A stretch of DNA of 64,000 nucleotides. Source: Flavobacteriaceae bacterium. GTDB lineage: Bacteria; Bacteroidota; Bacteroidia; Flavobacteriales; Flavobacteriaceae. Of the stretch, positions 18,289-26,743 are shown in pieces (the stretch's first letter is position 1; each line of letters begins with the position of its first letter). The position numbers and the translations under genes were made by a program. Below the pieces are notes generated by a model. It had not been told where the DNA came from. It made no database searches and saw nothing but the letters and a program-made list of their open reading frames with translations. The stretch spans positions 69,528 through 133,527 of the forward strand of contig JAKISG010000004.1 of assembly GCA_021648755.1 (NCBI GenBank), read 5' to 3'.

Positions 18289-19629
18289 ATGAATCAGATT
18301 TTAATAAAAAATGTAAACATAGTTAATGAAGGACAAACCCTAAAAAAAGATGTGCTTATTAAAGGCGAGTTTATTATTGCTATTGCAGAAAAAATAAACG
18401 TAGATACAAATGTAGTCACCATAATAAACGCTAAGGGTAAATATCTTTTACCAGGAATGATTGATGATCAAGTACATTTTAGAGAACCTGGTTTAACTCA
18501 TAAAGCAACTATTGAAACGGAATCTCGTGCAGCAGTCGCAGGAGGAATTACCAGTTTTATTGAAATGCCAAACACAATACCACAAGCAACCACACAAAAA
18601 TTGTTGGAAGATAAATTTAGTATTGCCAAAAAAACAGCTTACGCTAATTACTCATTTATGTTTGGTGGAACAAATGATAACCTAGAAGAATTATTAAAAA
18701 CAGACCCTAAAAATGTTGCCGCAATTAAACTCTTTTTAGGCTCATCTACAGGCAACATGTTAGTAGATAATCAAGAAGTTTTAGAAAAAATATTTGCTTC
18801 AACAAAAATGTTAATTGCAGTACATTGCGAAGATGAAACCACTATTCAAAACAACTTAAAAAATTATAAAGAAAAATATGGTGATGCTATCCCTATAAAA
18901 TACCACCCTGTTATCCGTAGTGAAGAAGCCTGTTATCTATCCTCATCAAAAGCAATTAAATTGGCAAAAAAAACGGGTGCAAGACTACATATTTACCATC
19001 TCTCTACGGCAAAAGAGACAAACCTATTTACTAATAAAATTCCGTTAAAAGATAAAATGATAACCGCAGAAGTTTGCATTCATCACCTTTGGTTTGATGA
19101 TAGAGACTATGAAAAAAAAGGAACTTTAATTAAATGGAATCCCGCAGTAAAAACTAAAAACGACAAAGAAGAACTACTAAAAGCATTACTAGATGATAGA
19201 ATTGATATTATTGCTACCGATCATGCGCCACATACTTTAGAAGAAAAAAATCAAGTTTATACTAAAGCACCAAGCGGTGGACCATTAGTACAACACGCTT
19301 TACTTGCTCTATTAGAAATGGCTAAACAACATAAAATTTCTTTAGAAAAAATAGTAGAAAAAGCCTGCCATAATGTTGCTATTATGTATAAAATTGAAAA
19401 ACGCGGTTATATAAAAGAAGGTTTTTATGCAGATTTAGTTTTAATTGACTTAGACAAACCACAAACAATTAATAAAAAAAATATATTATATAAATGTGGT
19501 TGGTCACCATTTGAAGGAACTACTTTTTCATCGACAATATTAAGTACATTTGTTAACGGAAACCTAATTTATAACCAAGGAAAATTTAACGACAAAATTA
19601 AAGGAAAACGTTTAGTTTTTAATAGGTAA
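18289..19629 (+). CDS. pyrC: Dihydroorotase
   Basis: A 446-residue amidohydrolase that closes carbamoyl-aspartate to dihydroorotate in pyrimidine synthesis. Metal and catalytic sites: DDQVHFREPG at 59-68, AIKLFLGSSTG with the carboxylated Lys, AVHCEDE, RLHIYHLST and IIATDHAPHT with the catalytic Asp. The first motif is HxH in classical dihydroorotases; here it is Gln61-x-His63, a substitution I recall from other Bacteroidota homologues. All other ligands are present, so the enzyme is probably active. It lies in the mannosyltransferase-pyrC-DUF4296 run. Confidence 0.93.
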   Translation: MNQILIKNVNIVNEGQTLKKDVLIKGEFIIAIAEKINVDTNVVTIINAKGKYLLPGMIDDQVHFREPGLTHKATIETESRAAVAGGITSFIEMPNTIPQATTQKLLEDKFSIAKKTAYANYSFMFGGTNDNLEELLKTDPKNVAAIKLFLGSSTGNMLVDNQEVLEKIFASTKMLIAVHCEDETTIQNNLKNYKEKYGDAIPIKYHPVIRSEEACYLSSSKAIKLAKKTGARLHIYHLSTAKETNLFTNKIPLKDKMITAEVCIHHLWFDDRDYEKKGTLIKWNPAVKTKNDKEELLKALLDDRIDIIATDHAPHTLEEKNQVYTKAPSGGPLVQHALLALLEMAKQHKISLEKIVEKACHNVAIMYKIEKRGYIKEGFYADLVLIDLDKPQTINKKNILYKCGWSPFEGTTFSSTILSTFVNGNLIYNQGKFNDKIKGKRLVFNR

Positions 19630-19697
19630 AAATCATTTTAAAACCTAAAAAAAATTAAAACTGTAATTTTTGTGCTATAATAATTATAATTTAAAAA

Positions 19698-20144
19698 ATG
19701 AAGAAAATACTACCCTTACTGCTAATAATTTATCTATTTTCTTGTGCTGAAAAAGGGCCAGAAAAACCAAAAGACTTAATCTCTAAAGATAAAATGGCAA
19801 CACTGTTATTTGATATGCATCTAGCAAATAAAACAAAAAACATTAAAAATCTAAAAGACAAAAAAAATATAAATTACCTATCTATTATTTCAGAAAAACA
19901 CCATATAGACAGCACCAGATTTAAAAAAAGCCATGCCTATTACATATATCATATATCAGAATATCAAGAAATATATAAAAAAATAGAAAGTAGATTAGAT
20001 ACCCTTTTAAAAAAACAGAAAAAAATGGTAAAAACTGCTGATTCTCTAAAAAAAATTAACACTAAAAAATTAACCAAAAAGAAAAAAAATAGTATAAAAC
20101 AAAAACGCAAAAAACCTATATTTAAAAAAAATAAAGTACAATAA
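19698..20144 (+). CDS. DUF4296 domain lipoprotein
   Basis: A 148-residue predicted lipoprotein (lipobox YLFSC, Cys16). It matches DUF4296: PKDLISKDKMATLLFDMHLANK at 25-46, then HHIDSTRFKKSHAYYIYH, a conserved helical region, and a very Lys-rich C-terminal tail. The family regularly follows dihydroorotase in Bacteroidota; its function is not known. The Lys-rich end is low complexity and may be disordered. Confidence 0.8.
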   Translation: MKKILPLLLIIYLFSCAEKGPEKPKDLISKDKMATLLFDMHLANKTKNIKNLKDKKNINYLSIISEKHHIDSTRFKKSHAYYIYHISEYQEIYKKIESRLDTLLKKQKKMVKTADSLKKINTKKLTKKKKNSIKQKRKKPIFKKNKVQ

Positions 20145-20185
20145 TATTATTTTAGTTTTATAATTAGGTAAATTTTTAAACTTAA

Positions 20186-20893
20186 ATGCAAGAAATACTA
20201 AATTTTTTTTTAGAACCATATAAAACGGCACCTACTTACCTAATAGTTTTAGAAATTATGGCTATGATTTTTGGTATTACAAGTGTTGTTTATGCAAAAA
20301 AAGAAAATAAGTTGGTATTTCCAACAGGTTTTATTAGTACCTCTATTTACATTTATATCTTGTATTATTATGAAATTTTCGGTGATTTAACCATCAATAT
20401 ATATTATACAATTATGAGTATTTATGGTTGGTATATGTGGAATAAATGGATAGGTAAAAACCCTATTCCGATTTCTAGAACTACTAAAAAAGATAAACTT
20501 ATTGCTATAAGTATTTACACCTTAGCAACTATATTTGTTATTTATATTTATAGAATTAATAATGTAATGCCTAATGATTTAAACTTTTCTGAAAGTATTA
20601 ACTTTGCAATAACAAATTTAAAGACAAACCGTTTAGAAAATATTAAATTAGTAGTACCGTTTATCGATACATTTACTACAGCAACAGCATTTGTAGCAAT
20701 GTGGTTAATGACTCAAAAAAAAATAGAAAATTGGATCTTTTGGATTGCCACAAACATATTATCTATCCCATTATACTTTGTTAAAGGATTAGGTTTTACA
20801 GGCATACAATATATTATTTTTCTTATTTTAGCAATTCAAGGTTATAAACAATGGAAAAAAATAATTCAAAACTTAGACAAGACTCAGAACTAG
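20186..20893 (+). CDS. pnuC: Nicotinamide riboside transporter PnuC
   Basis: A 235-residue membrane protein with about seven hydrophobic segments. PnuC features are YLIVLEIMAMIFGITSVVYA, the SIYGWYMW motif, and the later TATAFVAMWLMTQKKIENWI with NILSIPLYFVKG. It takes up nicotinamide riboside for NAD salvage. The downstream gene overlaps it by 43 nt and encodes the NadR-like kinase expected to phosphorylate the imported riboside, so transport and trapping are genetically coupled. Confidence 0.92.
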   Translation: MQEILNFFLEPYKTAPTYLIVLEIMAMIFGITSVVYAKKENKLVFPTGFISTSIYIYILYYYEIFGDLTINIYYTIMSIYGWYMWNKWIGKNPIPISRTTKKDKLIAISIYTLATIFVIYIYRINNVMPNDLNFSESINFAITNLKTNRLENIKLVVPFIDTFTTATAFVAMWLMTQKKIENWIFWIATNILSIPLYFVKGLGFTGIQYIIFLILAIQGYKQWKKIIQNLDKTQN

Positions 20894-21525
20894 ACCAACA
20901 AAAAGTAAACATTGTAAAAATAGTTTTATTTGGTCCAGAATCAACAGGTAAAACAACACTTTCTCAACAATTAGCTAGACATTATAATACCGTTTGGGCA
21001 CCAGAATTTGCGCGAGAATATTTACAAAACAAATGGAATAATCACCGTAAAACCTGTGAAAATTCAGATTTAATTCCGATAGCAATTGGTCAAATGAAAT
21101 TAGAAAATAATTTAGCAAAAAAAGCAGATAAAATTTTAATCTGTGATACCGATTTGTTAGAAACTAAAGTCTATTCACAAGAATATTATGGCGGTTTTGT
21201 AGCTAAAAAATTAAATAAAGCCGCTAAAGAAAATAATTACGACTTATACCTACTAACTTATATTGACACCCCTTGGGAAGCTGACGATTTACGCGATAGA
21301 CCAGAACTGCGTTTAGAAATGTTTAATGCTTTTGAAAATGCTTTAAAATCGCATGACAAAAATTATATTTTATTAAAAGGTAATAAAGAAACACGTTTAA
21401 AAAAAGCCATTAAAGCCATTGATAAAATTATGAATAGCAAGGATAACCTACATAGTTTTTCAGAAAACTTAGAAGATTTAGATATGCATTTTATGTATCA
21501 AAAAGATAATATAAACTTGTTTTAA
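20851..21525 (+). CDS. NadR-like ribosylnicotinamide kinase (P-loop ATPase)
   Basis: A 224-residue P-loop protein. Walker A is GPESTGKTTLS (about residue 28); APEFAREYLQ and the CDTDLLETKVYSQEYYG region match the kinase half of NadR. NadR kinase phosphorylates nicotinamide riboside. No adenylyltransferase (HxGH) domain is present, so only the kinase activity is supported. The ATG at 20851 lies inside pnuC; there is no later in-frame start before the P-loop, so the 43-nt overlap is real. pnuC plus this gene form an NAD precursor salvage pair. Confidence 0.87.
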   Translation: MEKNNSKLRQDSELDQQKVNIVKIVLFGPESTGKTTLSQQLARHYNTVWAPEFAREYLQNKWNNHRKTCENSDLIPIAIGQMKLENNLAKKADKILICDTDLLETKVYSQEYYGGFVAKKLNKAAKENNYDLYLLTYIDTPWEADDLRDRPELRLEMFNAFENALKSHDKNYILLKGNKETRLKKAIKAIDKIMNSKDNLHSFSENLEDLDMHFMYQKDNINLF

Positions 21526-21645
21526 AATTTTAAAAATAAAAAAAAGAATACTTTTTTTAATTAAAAAAGGTTAAAGATTACTCTCTAGTAAAACAAACTG
21601 ATGAATTGAAATTATAAAATACTACTAAAAGTATTAAATTTTTTA

Positions 21646-21653
21646 TAAATTTG
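21646..21653 (+). promoter_or_regulatory. Predicted -7 box (TAAATTTG) of the first sigma gene
   Basis: TAAATTTG within TTTTTATAAATTTGA; the second sigma gene has the almost identical TTTTTATAATTTTGA on the other strand at 36803. No -33 TTG is visible at the normal distance. It lies 22 nt before the ATG at 21675. Confidence 0.55.
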
Positions 21654-21674
21654 ACATCTTCTAAATTAATATTA

Positions 21675-22187
21675 ATGTCAAAGGATTTAAAAAAAATCTG
21701 TGAATCTAAAGTTTTTGAATCGTTCTATAAAATCTATTCAAAAGACTTAAAACGATTTTTATATTATAAATTTGGTGACTTAAATACCGCAGAAGATGTT
21801 ATGCAAGATGCCTTTATTAAATTATGGAATAACTGTAAAAAAGTTCCATATAATAAAGCAAAAAGTTTTTTATTTACAGTTGCAAATAACTTGTTTTTAA
21901 ATATAAAAAAACACGAAAAAGTAATTAGAAAAAATCAAATTCATTTAGTAAAATCAAACTCAAATGAAACTCCAGATTTTTTAATGGAAGAAAAAGAATT
22001 TCAATTAAAATTAGAAAAAGTAATAAATGATTTAACAAGTAAACAAAGAGAAGTTTTTTTGTTGAGCAGAATTGAAAAAAAGAAATATAGAGAAATTGCC
22101 GAAATGTTAGAAATATCTATAAAAGCAGTAGAAAAAAGAATGCATGGTGTATTACTTATTATGCGAAAAAAAATCGGAAAAGTTTAA
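21675..22187 (+). CDS. ECF RNA polymerase sigma factor (FecI-like), locus 1
   Basis: A 170-residue extracytoplasmic-function sigma factor. Region 2 covers about 10-75 (LKRFLYYKFGDLNTAEDVMQDAFIKLW) and region 4 about 110-165 (LTSKQREVFLLSRIEKKKYREIAEMLEISIKAVEKRM, including the helix-turn-helix). It is held by the FecR-type anti-sigma factor encoded next and released on a signal from the TonB receptor. I use ATG 21675 rather than TTG 21651, which lies in the predicted -7 box; this also gives exactly the 170-residue length of the paralogue at 36275-36787. Confidence 0.92.
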   Translation: MSKDLKKICESKVFESFYKIYSKDLKRFLYYKFGDLNTAEDVMQDAFIKLWNNCKKVPYNKAKSFLFTVANNLFLNIKKHEKVIRKNQIHLVKSNSNETPDFLMEEKEFQLKLEKVINDLTSKQREVFLLSRIEKKKYREIAEMLEISIKAVEKRMHGVLLIMRKKIGKV

Positions 22188-22204
22188 CTGTAATTTTAAA
22201 AGTA

Positions 22205-22226
22205 GGGTTTTTAATAAAACTATTGT
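22205..22226 (+). promoter_or_regulatory. GGGTTTTT-N10-TTGT motif before fecR (locus 1)
   Basis: GGGTTTTT at 22205-22212, ten bases, TTGT at 22223-22226, 17 nt before the fecR ATG. The same motif with the same spacing precedes the second fecR (36232-36253, minus) and the tandem-repeat lipoprotein (36839-36860). It is the probable ECF-sigma promoter. Confidence 0.6.
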
Positions 22227-22243
22227 TTTAGTGATGAAAAAAT

Positions 22244-23170
22244 ATGAAAAACAATAACTTACACAACAAAGATGCTGTTTTTTTAGCCAAATGGATGGCT
22301 AATGAGATGACAGACAGGGACTTAAAAAAACTAGTTAATAACGAAGATTTTTTAACTTACTTAGCATTAAAAAAAGGAATTTTATTGTACGAAAGGTTAG
22401 AAGAACCTTTAGATAATTCGTTTAAAATAATTCAAAATAAAATAGAAAACAGTACACCTAAAGTTAAAAAATTATATTTAAAATGGGTAATTTCTATCGC
22501 CGCTTCATTAGTCTTATTTTTTAGCATTAGTAATTTCTTTAAGAACCAACCCGTTTTAAATACGACCAATTTCGGAGAGCAAAAAACAATTACTTTACTT
22601 GACAGTTCTAAAGTAACCCTAACAGCAAAATCTGAAATTAAATATCATAAAAAAGAATGGAAAAATAAAAGAGAATTATTTTTAAATGGGGAGGCCTTTT
22701 TTAAAGTAAAAAAAGGCAGTAAATTTACAGTAAAAACAAAAAATGGTAAAATAGAAGTATTAGGAACCCAATTTAATGTAAACTCTAACAAAGATTTTTT
22801 TGAAGTTACCTGTTATTTTGGTAAAGTAAACGTTATCTATAATGCCAAAGAATACATTTTACTACCAGGTCAGGGTTTTAGAAAAATAATTGGAAGTAAA
22901 ATGGAAAAACTAATAACTACTCAAACAATACCAACTTGGCTCAATGGTGTTAGCACATATAAAAGTGTACCCTTAAAACATGTAATTTTAGATTTAGAAA
23001 AACAATTTGATATTAAATTTGATGCGACTAAAATTAATACTAAAATGTTATTTACAGGAAGTTTTAATCATAAAAACAAAAAACTAGCATTTACCACAGT
23101 CTTTAAAGCAATGTATGTAGATTATAAAGAAATTAACGACAGCAAAAAAATAATATTAACAAAAAAATAG
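22244..23170 (+). CDS. FecR-type anti-sigma factor, locus 1
   Basis: A 308-residue inner-membrane regulator. A short cytoplasmic N-terminal part (1-80) binds sigma, one transmembrane helix lies at about 83-102 (WVISIAASLVLFFSISNFF), then a periplasmic FecR domain (about 110-215; FGEQKTITLLDSSKVTLTAKS, LFLNGEAFFKVKKG, EVLGTQFNV) and a DUF4974 domain (about 238-300; VPLKHVILDLEKQFDIKFD). It lies between sigma and receptor genes on the same strand, the classical three-part cell-surface signalling set. Confidence 0.93.
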   Translation: MKNNNLHNKDAVFLAKWMANEMTDRDLKKLVNNEDFLTYLALKKGILLYERLEEPLDNSFKIIQNKIENSTPKVKKLYLKWVISIAASLVLFFSISNFFKNQPVLNTTNFGEQKTITLLDSSKVTLTAKSEIKYHKKEWKNKRELFLNGEAFFKVKKGSKFTVKTKNGKIEVLGTQFNVNSNKDFFEVTCYFGKVNVIYNAKEYILLPGQGFRKIIGSKMEKLITTQTIPTWLNGVSTYKSVPLKHVILDLEKQFDIKFDATKINTKMLFTGSFNHKNKKLAFTTVFKAMYVDYKEINDSKKIILTKK

Positions 23171-23229
23171 AGCATATATAAAATATTATAGATAGTTTTA
23201 TACTAAATTAGCAATTAAATTTAGAGTAA

Positions 23230-25533
23230 ATGAAACTGCATTTATGCATTTTTTTTTGGTTAATATTTATGTTTATAGCTTTTTCTCAAAAAAAAGCTAC
23301 CTTTTCTATTCAATTTAATGATGTGCTTTTATCCGATGCTTTAACATCAGTCGAAAAAATTTATAGCATACATTTCTCTTATCGAGATGATTTAATAAAA
23401 AACAAAAGAATTACACTAATTAATAAAAACAGAACGCTACAAAATGTTTTATTTCTTTTTGAAAAAAAATACCAAATTAAGTTTCAAAAAATAGATGAAA
23501 CTAATTATGTAATTCTAAAAAGAACAAAAACATTAAAAGATATTCAACATTTAAATAATGTTATTATAAATAATTACTTAACCACAGGTATTTATAAAAG
23601 AAAAAACACCTCATTTCAATTAAAAACAAATAATTTAGCAATTCTACCAGGCCTTATTGAAACCGATATTATTGAGAGTATTCAGCAATTACCAGGAGTT
23701 ATAAGCCCTAATGAAACCGCAACAGGCTTAATTGTTCGTGGAGGGTCAAACGATCAAAATCGTATAATTTGGGACGGGATTAATAGCTACCATAAAGGAC
23801 ATCTATTTGGTATGGTTTCATCTTTTAACCCAAATATGTCTAGTAAAGTTACTTTTTATAACAAAGGCACAAACCCAAAATTTGGTGAGCGAATATCAAG
23901 TGTTATTAATATTGAGACCAATAATAAAATAAATGAAAAATTACAAGCTAGTTTTGACCTTAACGGCATTAGTGCTTCCTTTTTTTTAGCCATACCAATT
24001 ATTGATAAAAAATTAAATGTACAAATAGCAACTAGAAGAAGTTATGCCGAGTTATATAAATCTATAACATTTGATAAATTAGCAAAAAAAGTTTTTCAAA
24101 ACACAAAAATTCAAAATATAGAAAATACAAATAATGATTTCTTCTTTTCAGATTATAATTTAAAGATAAATTTTAAACCAAATGATAATAATCAATTTTA
24201 TTTTAGCTTATTTAACATAGAAAATAATTTAGATTATACAGTAGATAATATAGAAAATAATGAGGAATTTAATGATATTTTAACTATTAAAAATGAAGGA
24301 TATAGTTTGAGATGGAATAAAAAATGGAGTAAGAACGTAAAGCAAATAACACTTGGTAGCTTTTCTAATTATAAGTTTAATTATAACTTTATTAGAAGAC
24401 AAAACGAAGAAAAAATAATAGATTTTGACAAAATAAATACAATTTATGACACATCAATAAAAACAGAAATTCAGATAACAACAAGTAAAACAGATAAATT
24501 GAGTATAGGTTATCAATATAATTTTAAAGATGTGAGTTATGCTTTTTTAGAAACAAGTGATTTACCTTTAGTTTTAGATAATAGTCAAACTATTGTTTCA
24601 ACACATTCTTTGTATGCAAATTTTGCATATTATGAACATAAATTATTTGATTTTGAAGGAGGCTTTCGAGTTAATTATTTTTCCGAACTCAATGAAATTA
24701 AATTTGAACCTCGATTAATAATTCATAAACAAGTTTTAAAAAATATTGAAATTCAAGTTACAGCTGAAATTAAGAACCAAATAATAAGCCAAATAGACGA
24801 AACCATTTTAAGCGATTTATCTTTAGAAAATGAAGTTTGGCGTTTGTCTGATAATGAAAACTACCCTATTATTAATAGTAGTCAAATTTCTGCTGGTCTA
24901 ATTTATAAGAATAAAGGTTGGAGTTTAGATTTAGATTTTTATAAAAAATACACCAAAGGCTTATCAGCACTTTCTTTAGGATTTTTAAACCCCACAGATA
25001 ACGCAGTTCATTTAGGAAATCGAAAAATTAAAGGCATAGATTTCTATGTAAAAAAAGATATCAATAACTTAAAAGTATGGCTAAGTTATTCATTTAATGA
25101 TGTAAAGAATAAGTTTGAGAACTTAAACAATAAAAAGTATTTTACAGCAAATAATGCTATTGCACATTCAGGATCAATTGCTTTTGGATATAATTTAAAA
25201 AAGGTTGAAATGGTATTAGGCTTTAAAGCACGCACAGGTAAACCATTTACAAAATCTTTTCTTCAAGATAATGAAAGAATATTCAATGAAATTAATACAG
25301 GAGAATTAGAATTTTACCATCGCTTAGATTTTTCATCTACTTATCAGTTCATGTTTGATAAAAAAAATAAAGTAAAAGGAAAAATAGGCTTATCGGTTAG
25401 AAATATTTATGATAAAAGTAATCAGATTAGTAGAGAATATATAGGTAACAATTCACTTAATGACCCTATTAGAATAGTAGATAAGTTTTCATTAAGATTT
25501 ACCCCAAATTTTTTATTTAAAATTTATTGGTAA
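23230..25533 (+). CDS. STN-domain TonB-dependent receptor, locus 1
   Basis: A 767-residue outer-membrane receptor. Signal peptide to about residue 20; an STN/secretin-like signalling domain (about 24-95); a plug domain (about 135-240) with TDIIESIQQLPGV and a long conserved GHLFGM block; and a beta-barrel to the C-terminal IYW. The STN domain contacts the periplasmic DUF4974/FecR part to activate sigma. The carboxypeptidase-type domain usual in SusC proteins is absent, and no SusD gene is linked, so a glycan substrate is not indicated. It is closely related to the receptor at 32948-35248. Confidence 0.92.
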   Translation: MKLHLCIFFWLIFMFIAFSQKKATFSIQFNDVLLSDALTSVEKIYSIHFSYRDDLIKNKRITLINKNRTLQNVLFLFEKKYQIKFQKIDETNYVILKRTKTLKDIQHLNNVIINNYLTTGIYKRKNTSFQLKTNNLAILPGLIETDIIESIQQLPGVISPNETATGLIVRGGSNDQNRIIWDGINSYHKGHLFGMVSSFNPNMSSKVTFYNKGTNPKFGERISSVINIETNNKINEKLQASFDLNGISASFFLAIPIIDKKLNVQIATRRSYAELYKSITFDKLAKKVFQNTKIQNIENTNNDFFFSDYNLKINFKPNDNNQFYFSLFNIENNLDYTVDNIENNEEFNDILTIKNEGYSLRWNKKWSKNVKQITLGSFSNYKFNYNFIRRQNEEKIIDFDKINTIYDTSIKTEIQITTSKTDKLSIGYQYNFKDVSYAFLETSDLPLVLDNSQTIVSTHSLYANFAYYEHKLFDFEGGFRVNYFSELNEIKFEPRLIIHKQVLKNIEIQVTAEIKNQIISQIDETILSDLSLENEVWRLSDNENYPIINSSQISAGLIYKNKGWSLDLDFYKKYTKGLSALSLGFLNPTDNAVHLGNRKIKGIDFYVKKDINNLKVWLSYSFNDVKNKFENLNNKKYFTANNAIAHSGSIAFGYNLKKVEMVLGFKARTGKPFTKSFLQDNERIFNEINTGELEFYHRLDFSSTYQFMFDKKNKVKGKIGLSVRNIYDKSNQISREYIGNNSLNDPIRIVDKFSLRFTPNFLFKIYW

Positions 25534-25570
25534 TTTTTTATTAAAATAAAAAATTTTACTTAAAAACAGT

Positions 25571-25599
25571 TTGATAATTTTAATTCTTTACTATTTTTG
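25571..25599 (+). promoter_or_regulatory. Promoter of ribF
   Basis: TTG at 25571-25573, an 18-nt spacer and TATTTTTG at 25592-25599, 24 nt before the TTG start of ribF. No FMN riboswitch-like structure is visible. Confidence 0.6.
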
Positions 25600-25623
25600 A
25601 CTCCTAAATTAAAATTAAATTAA

Positions 25624-26550
25624 TTGAAAATTTTTAAAAGTCTATCTAAGTATAAAAATTTAAATTCTAGTGTATTAACTGTTGGTACTTTTGACGGTGT
25701 ACATATTGGACACCAAAAGGTAATTAAAAAATTAAATAAAAATAAACAAGACAACCAGTCTGTTATTTTAACTTTTTTTCCACACCCAAGAATGGTTTTA
25801 CAAAAAGGAGTAGCCTTAAAATTATTAAATACGCTTAAAGAGAAACAAGAACTTTTAGAAAAAACAGACTTAGATTATTTGGTAATAGAACCTTTTACAA
25901 AAGAGTTTTCAAGATTAACAGCATTAGATTTTACACGCAATATCTTGGTTAATATATTAAAAATAAAAAAATTAGTAATAGGTTATGATCATCGCTTCGG
26001 AAGAAACAGAGAGGGCGATTTTGAACAATTACAAGAATACGGTGATCTTTATAACTTTGAGGTAAATGAAATTTCAGTACAAGATATAGAAAATATTGCA
26101 GTAAGTTCAACAAAAATAAGAAATGCACTTAATCAAGGTAATATAGAAATTGCAAATACATTTTTGGGCTATGAATATATGCTAACAGGTAAGGTAGTTT
26201 ATGGTAGAGGTTTAGGTAAAAAATGGAACTACCCAACCATAAATATCCAAATTGATGAAGATTATAAATTGATTCCAAAAACTGGCGTTTATTTAATTAG
26301 AACTATGGTGCATAGAAAACCTTATTTTGGAATTATGAATATTGGTTTTAGACCAACAGTAGACGGCAAACATCAAACTATTGAAGTACACTTATTAGAT
26401 TTTAATGCAGATTTATACGGTCAAAATATACAAGTGAATTTAATTAAAAGACTAAGAGATGAACAGAAATTTTCTTCGGTAGAAATTCTATTTAATCAAA
26501 TAAATAAAGATGAACTACTAGCAAGACAGTTAATAGAACAGTGTCTCTAG
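25624..26550 (+). CDS. ribF: Bifunctional riboflavin kinase/FAD synthetase
   Basis: A 308-residue bifunctional enzyme: an N-terminal FMN adenylyltransferase (about 1-170; TVGTFDGVHIGHQKVI with the HxGH nucleotidyl-transfer motif, FFPHPR, YDHRFGRNREGD, SSTKIRNAL) and a C-terminal riboflavin kinase (about 180-305; GKKWNYPTINIQ, PKTGVYLI, MNIGFRPTV, IEVHLLDF). It converts riboflavin to FMN and then FAD. The start is TTG; MKIFKSLSKYK is the conserved family N terminus and no ATG is available. It stands alone after the first receptor locus. Confidence 0.94.
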   Translation: MKIFKSLSKYKNLNSSVLTVGTFDGVHIGHQKVIKKLNKNKQDNQSVILTFFPHPRMVLQKGVALKLLNTLKEKQELLEKTDLDYLVIEPFTKEFSRLTALDFTRNILVNILKIKKLVIGYDHRFGRNREGDFEQLQEYGDLYNFEVNEISVQDIENIAVSSTKIRNALNQGNIEIANTFLGYEYMLTGKVVYGRGLGKKWNYPTINIQIDEDYKLIPKTGVYLIRTMVHRKPYFGIMNIGFRPTVDGKHQTIEVHLLDFNADLYGQNIQVNLIKRLRDEQKFSSVEILFNQINKDELLARQLIEQCL

Positions 26551-26743
26551 TTACTTAAATTTTCTAACTCTAATTTCTTAAGGTTAGTCTTTATTTTTTG
26601 CTTTAAAACCACCTTCGGTAAACATTTTTTTAGAAAGGATCTGCTGCTGTAAACGAAAACGTTCTTTTTATATACCACTACAAAATAGCAACAGAGATAA
26701 GTGCATTTTTTGGGAGTATTACAATTTTTTTAGAAGTTACTCT

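Noticed and set aside
25534..25623. FMN riboswitch before ribF
   Set aside because: The 90-nt gap is A/T-rich and lacks the conserved multi-stem FMN aptamer sequence; a plain promoter fits instead.
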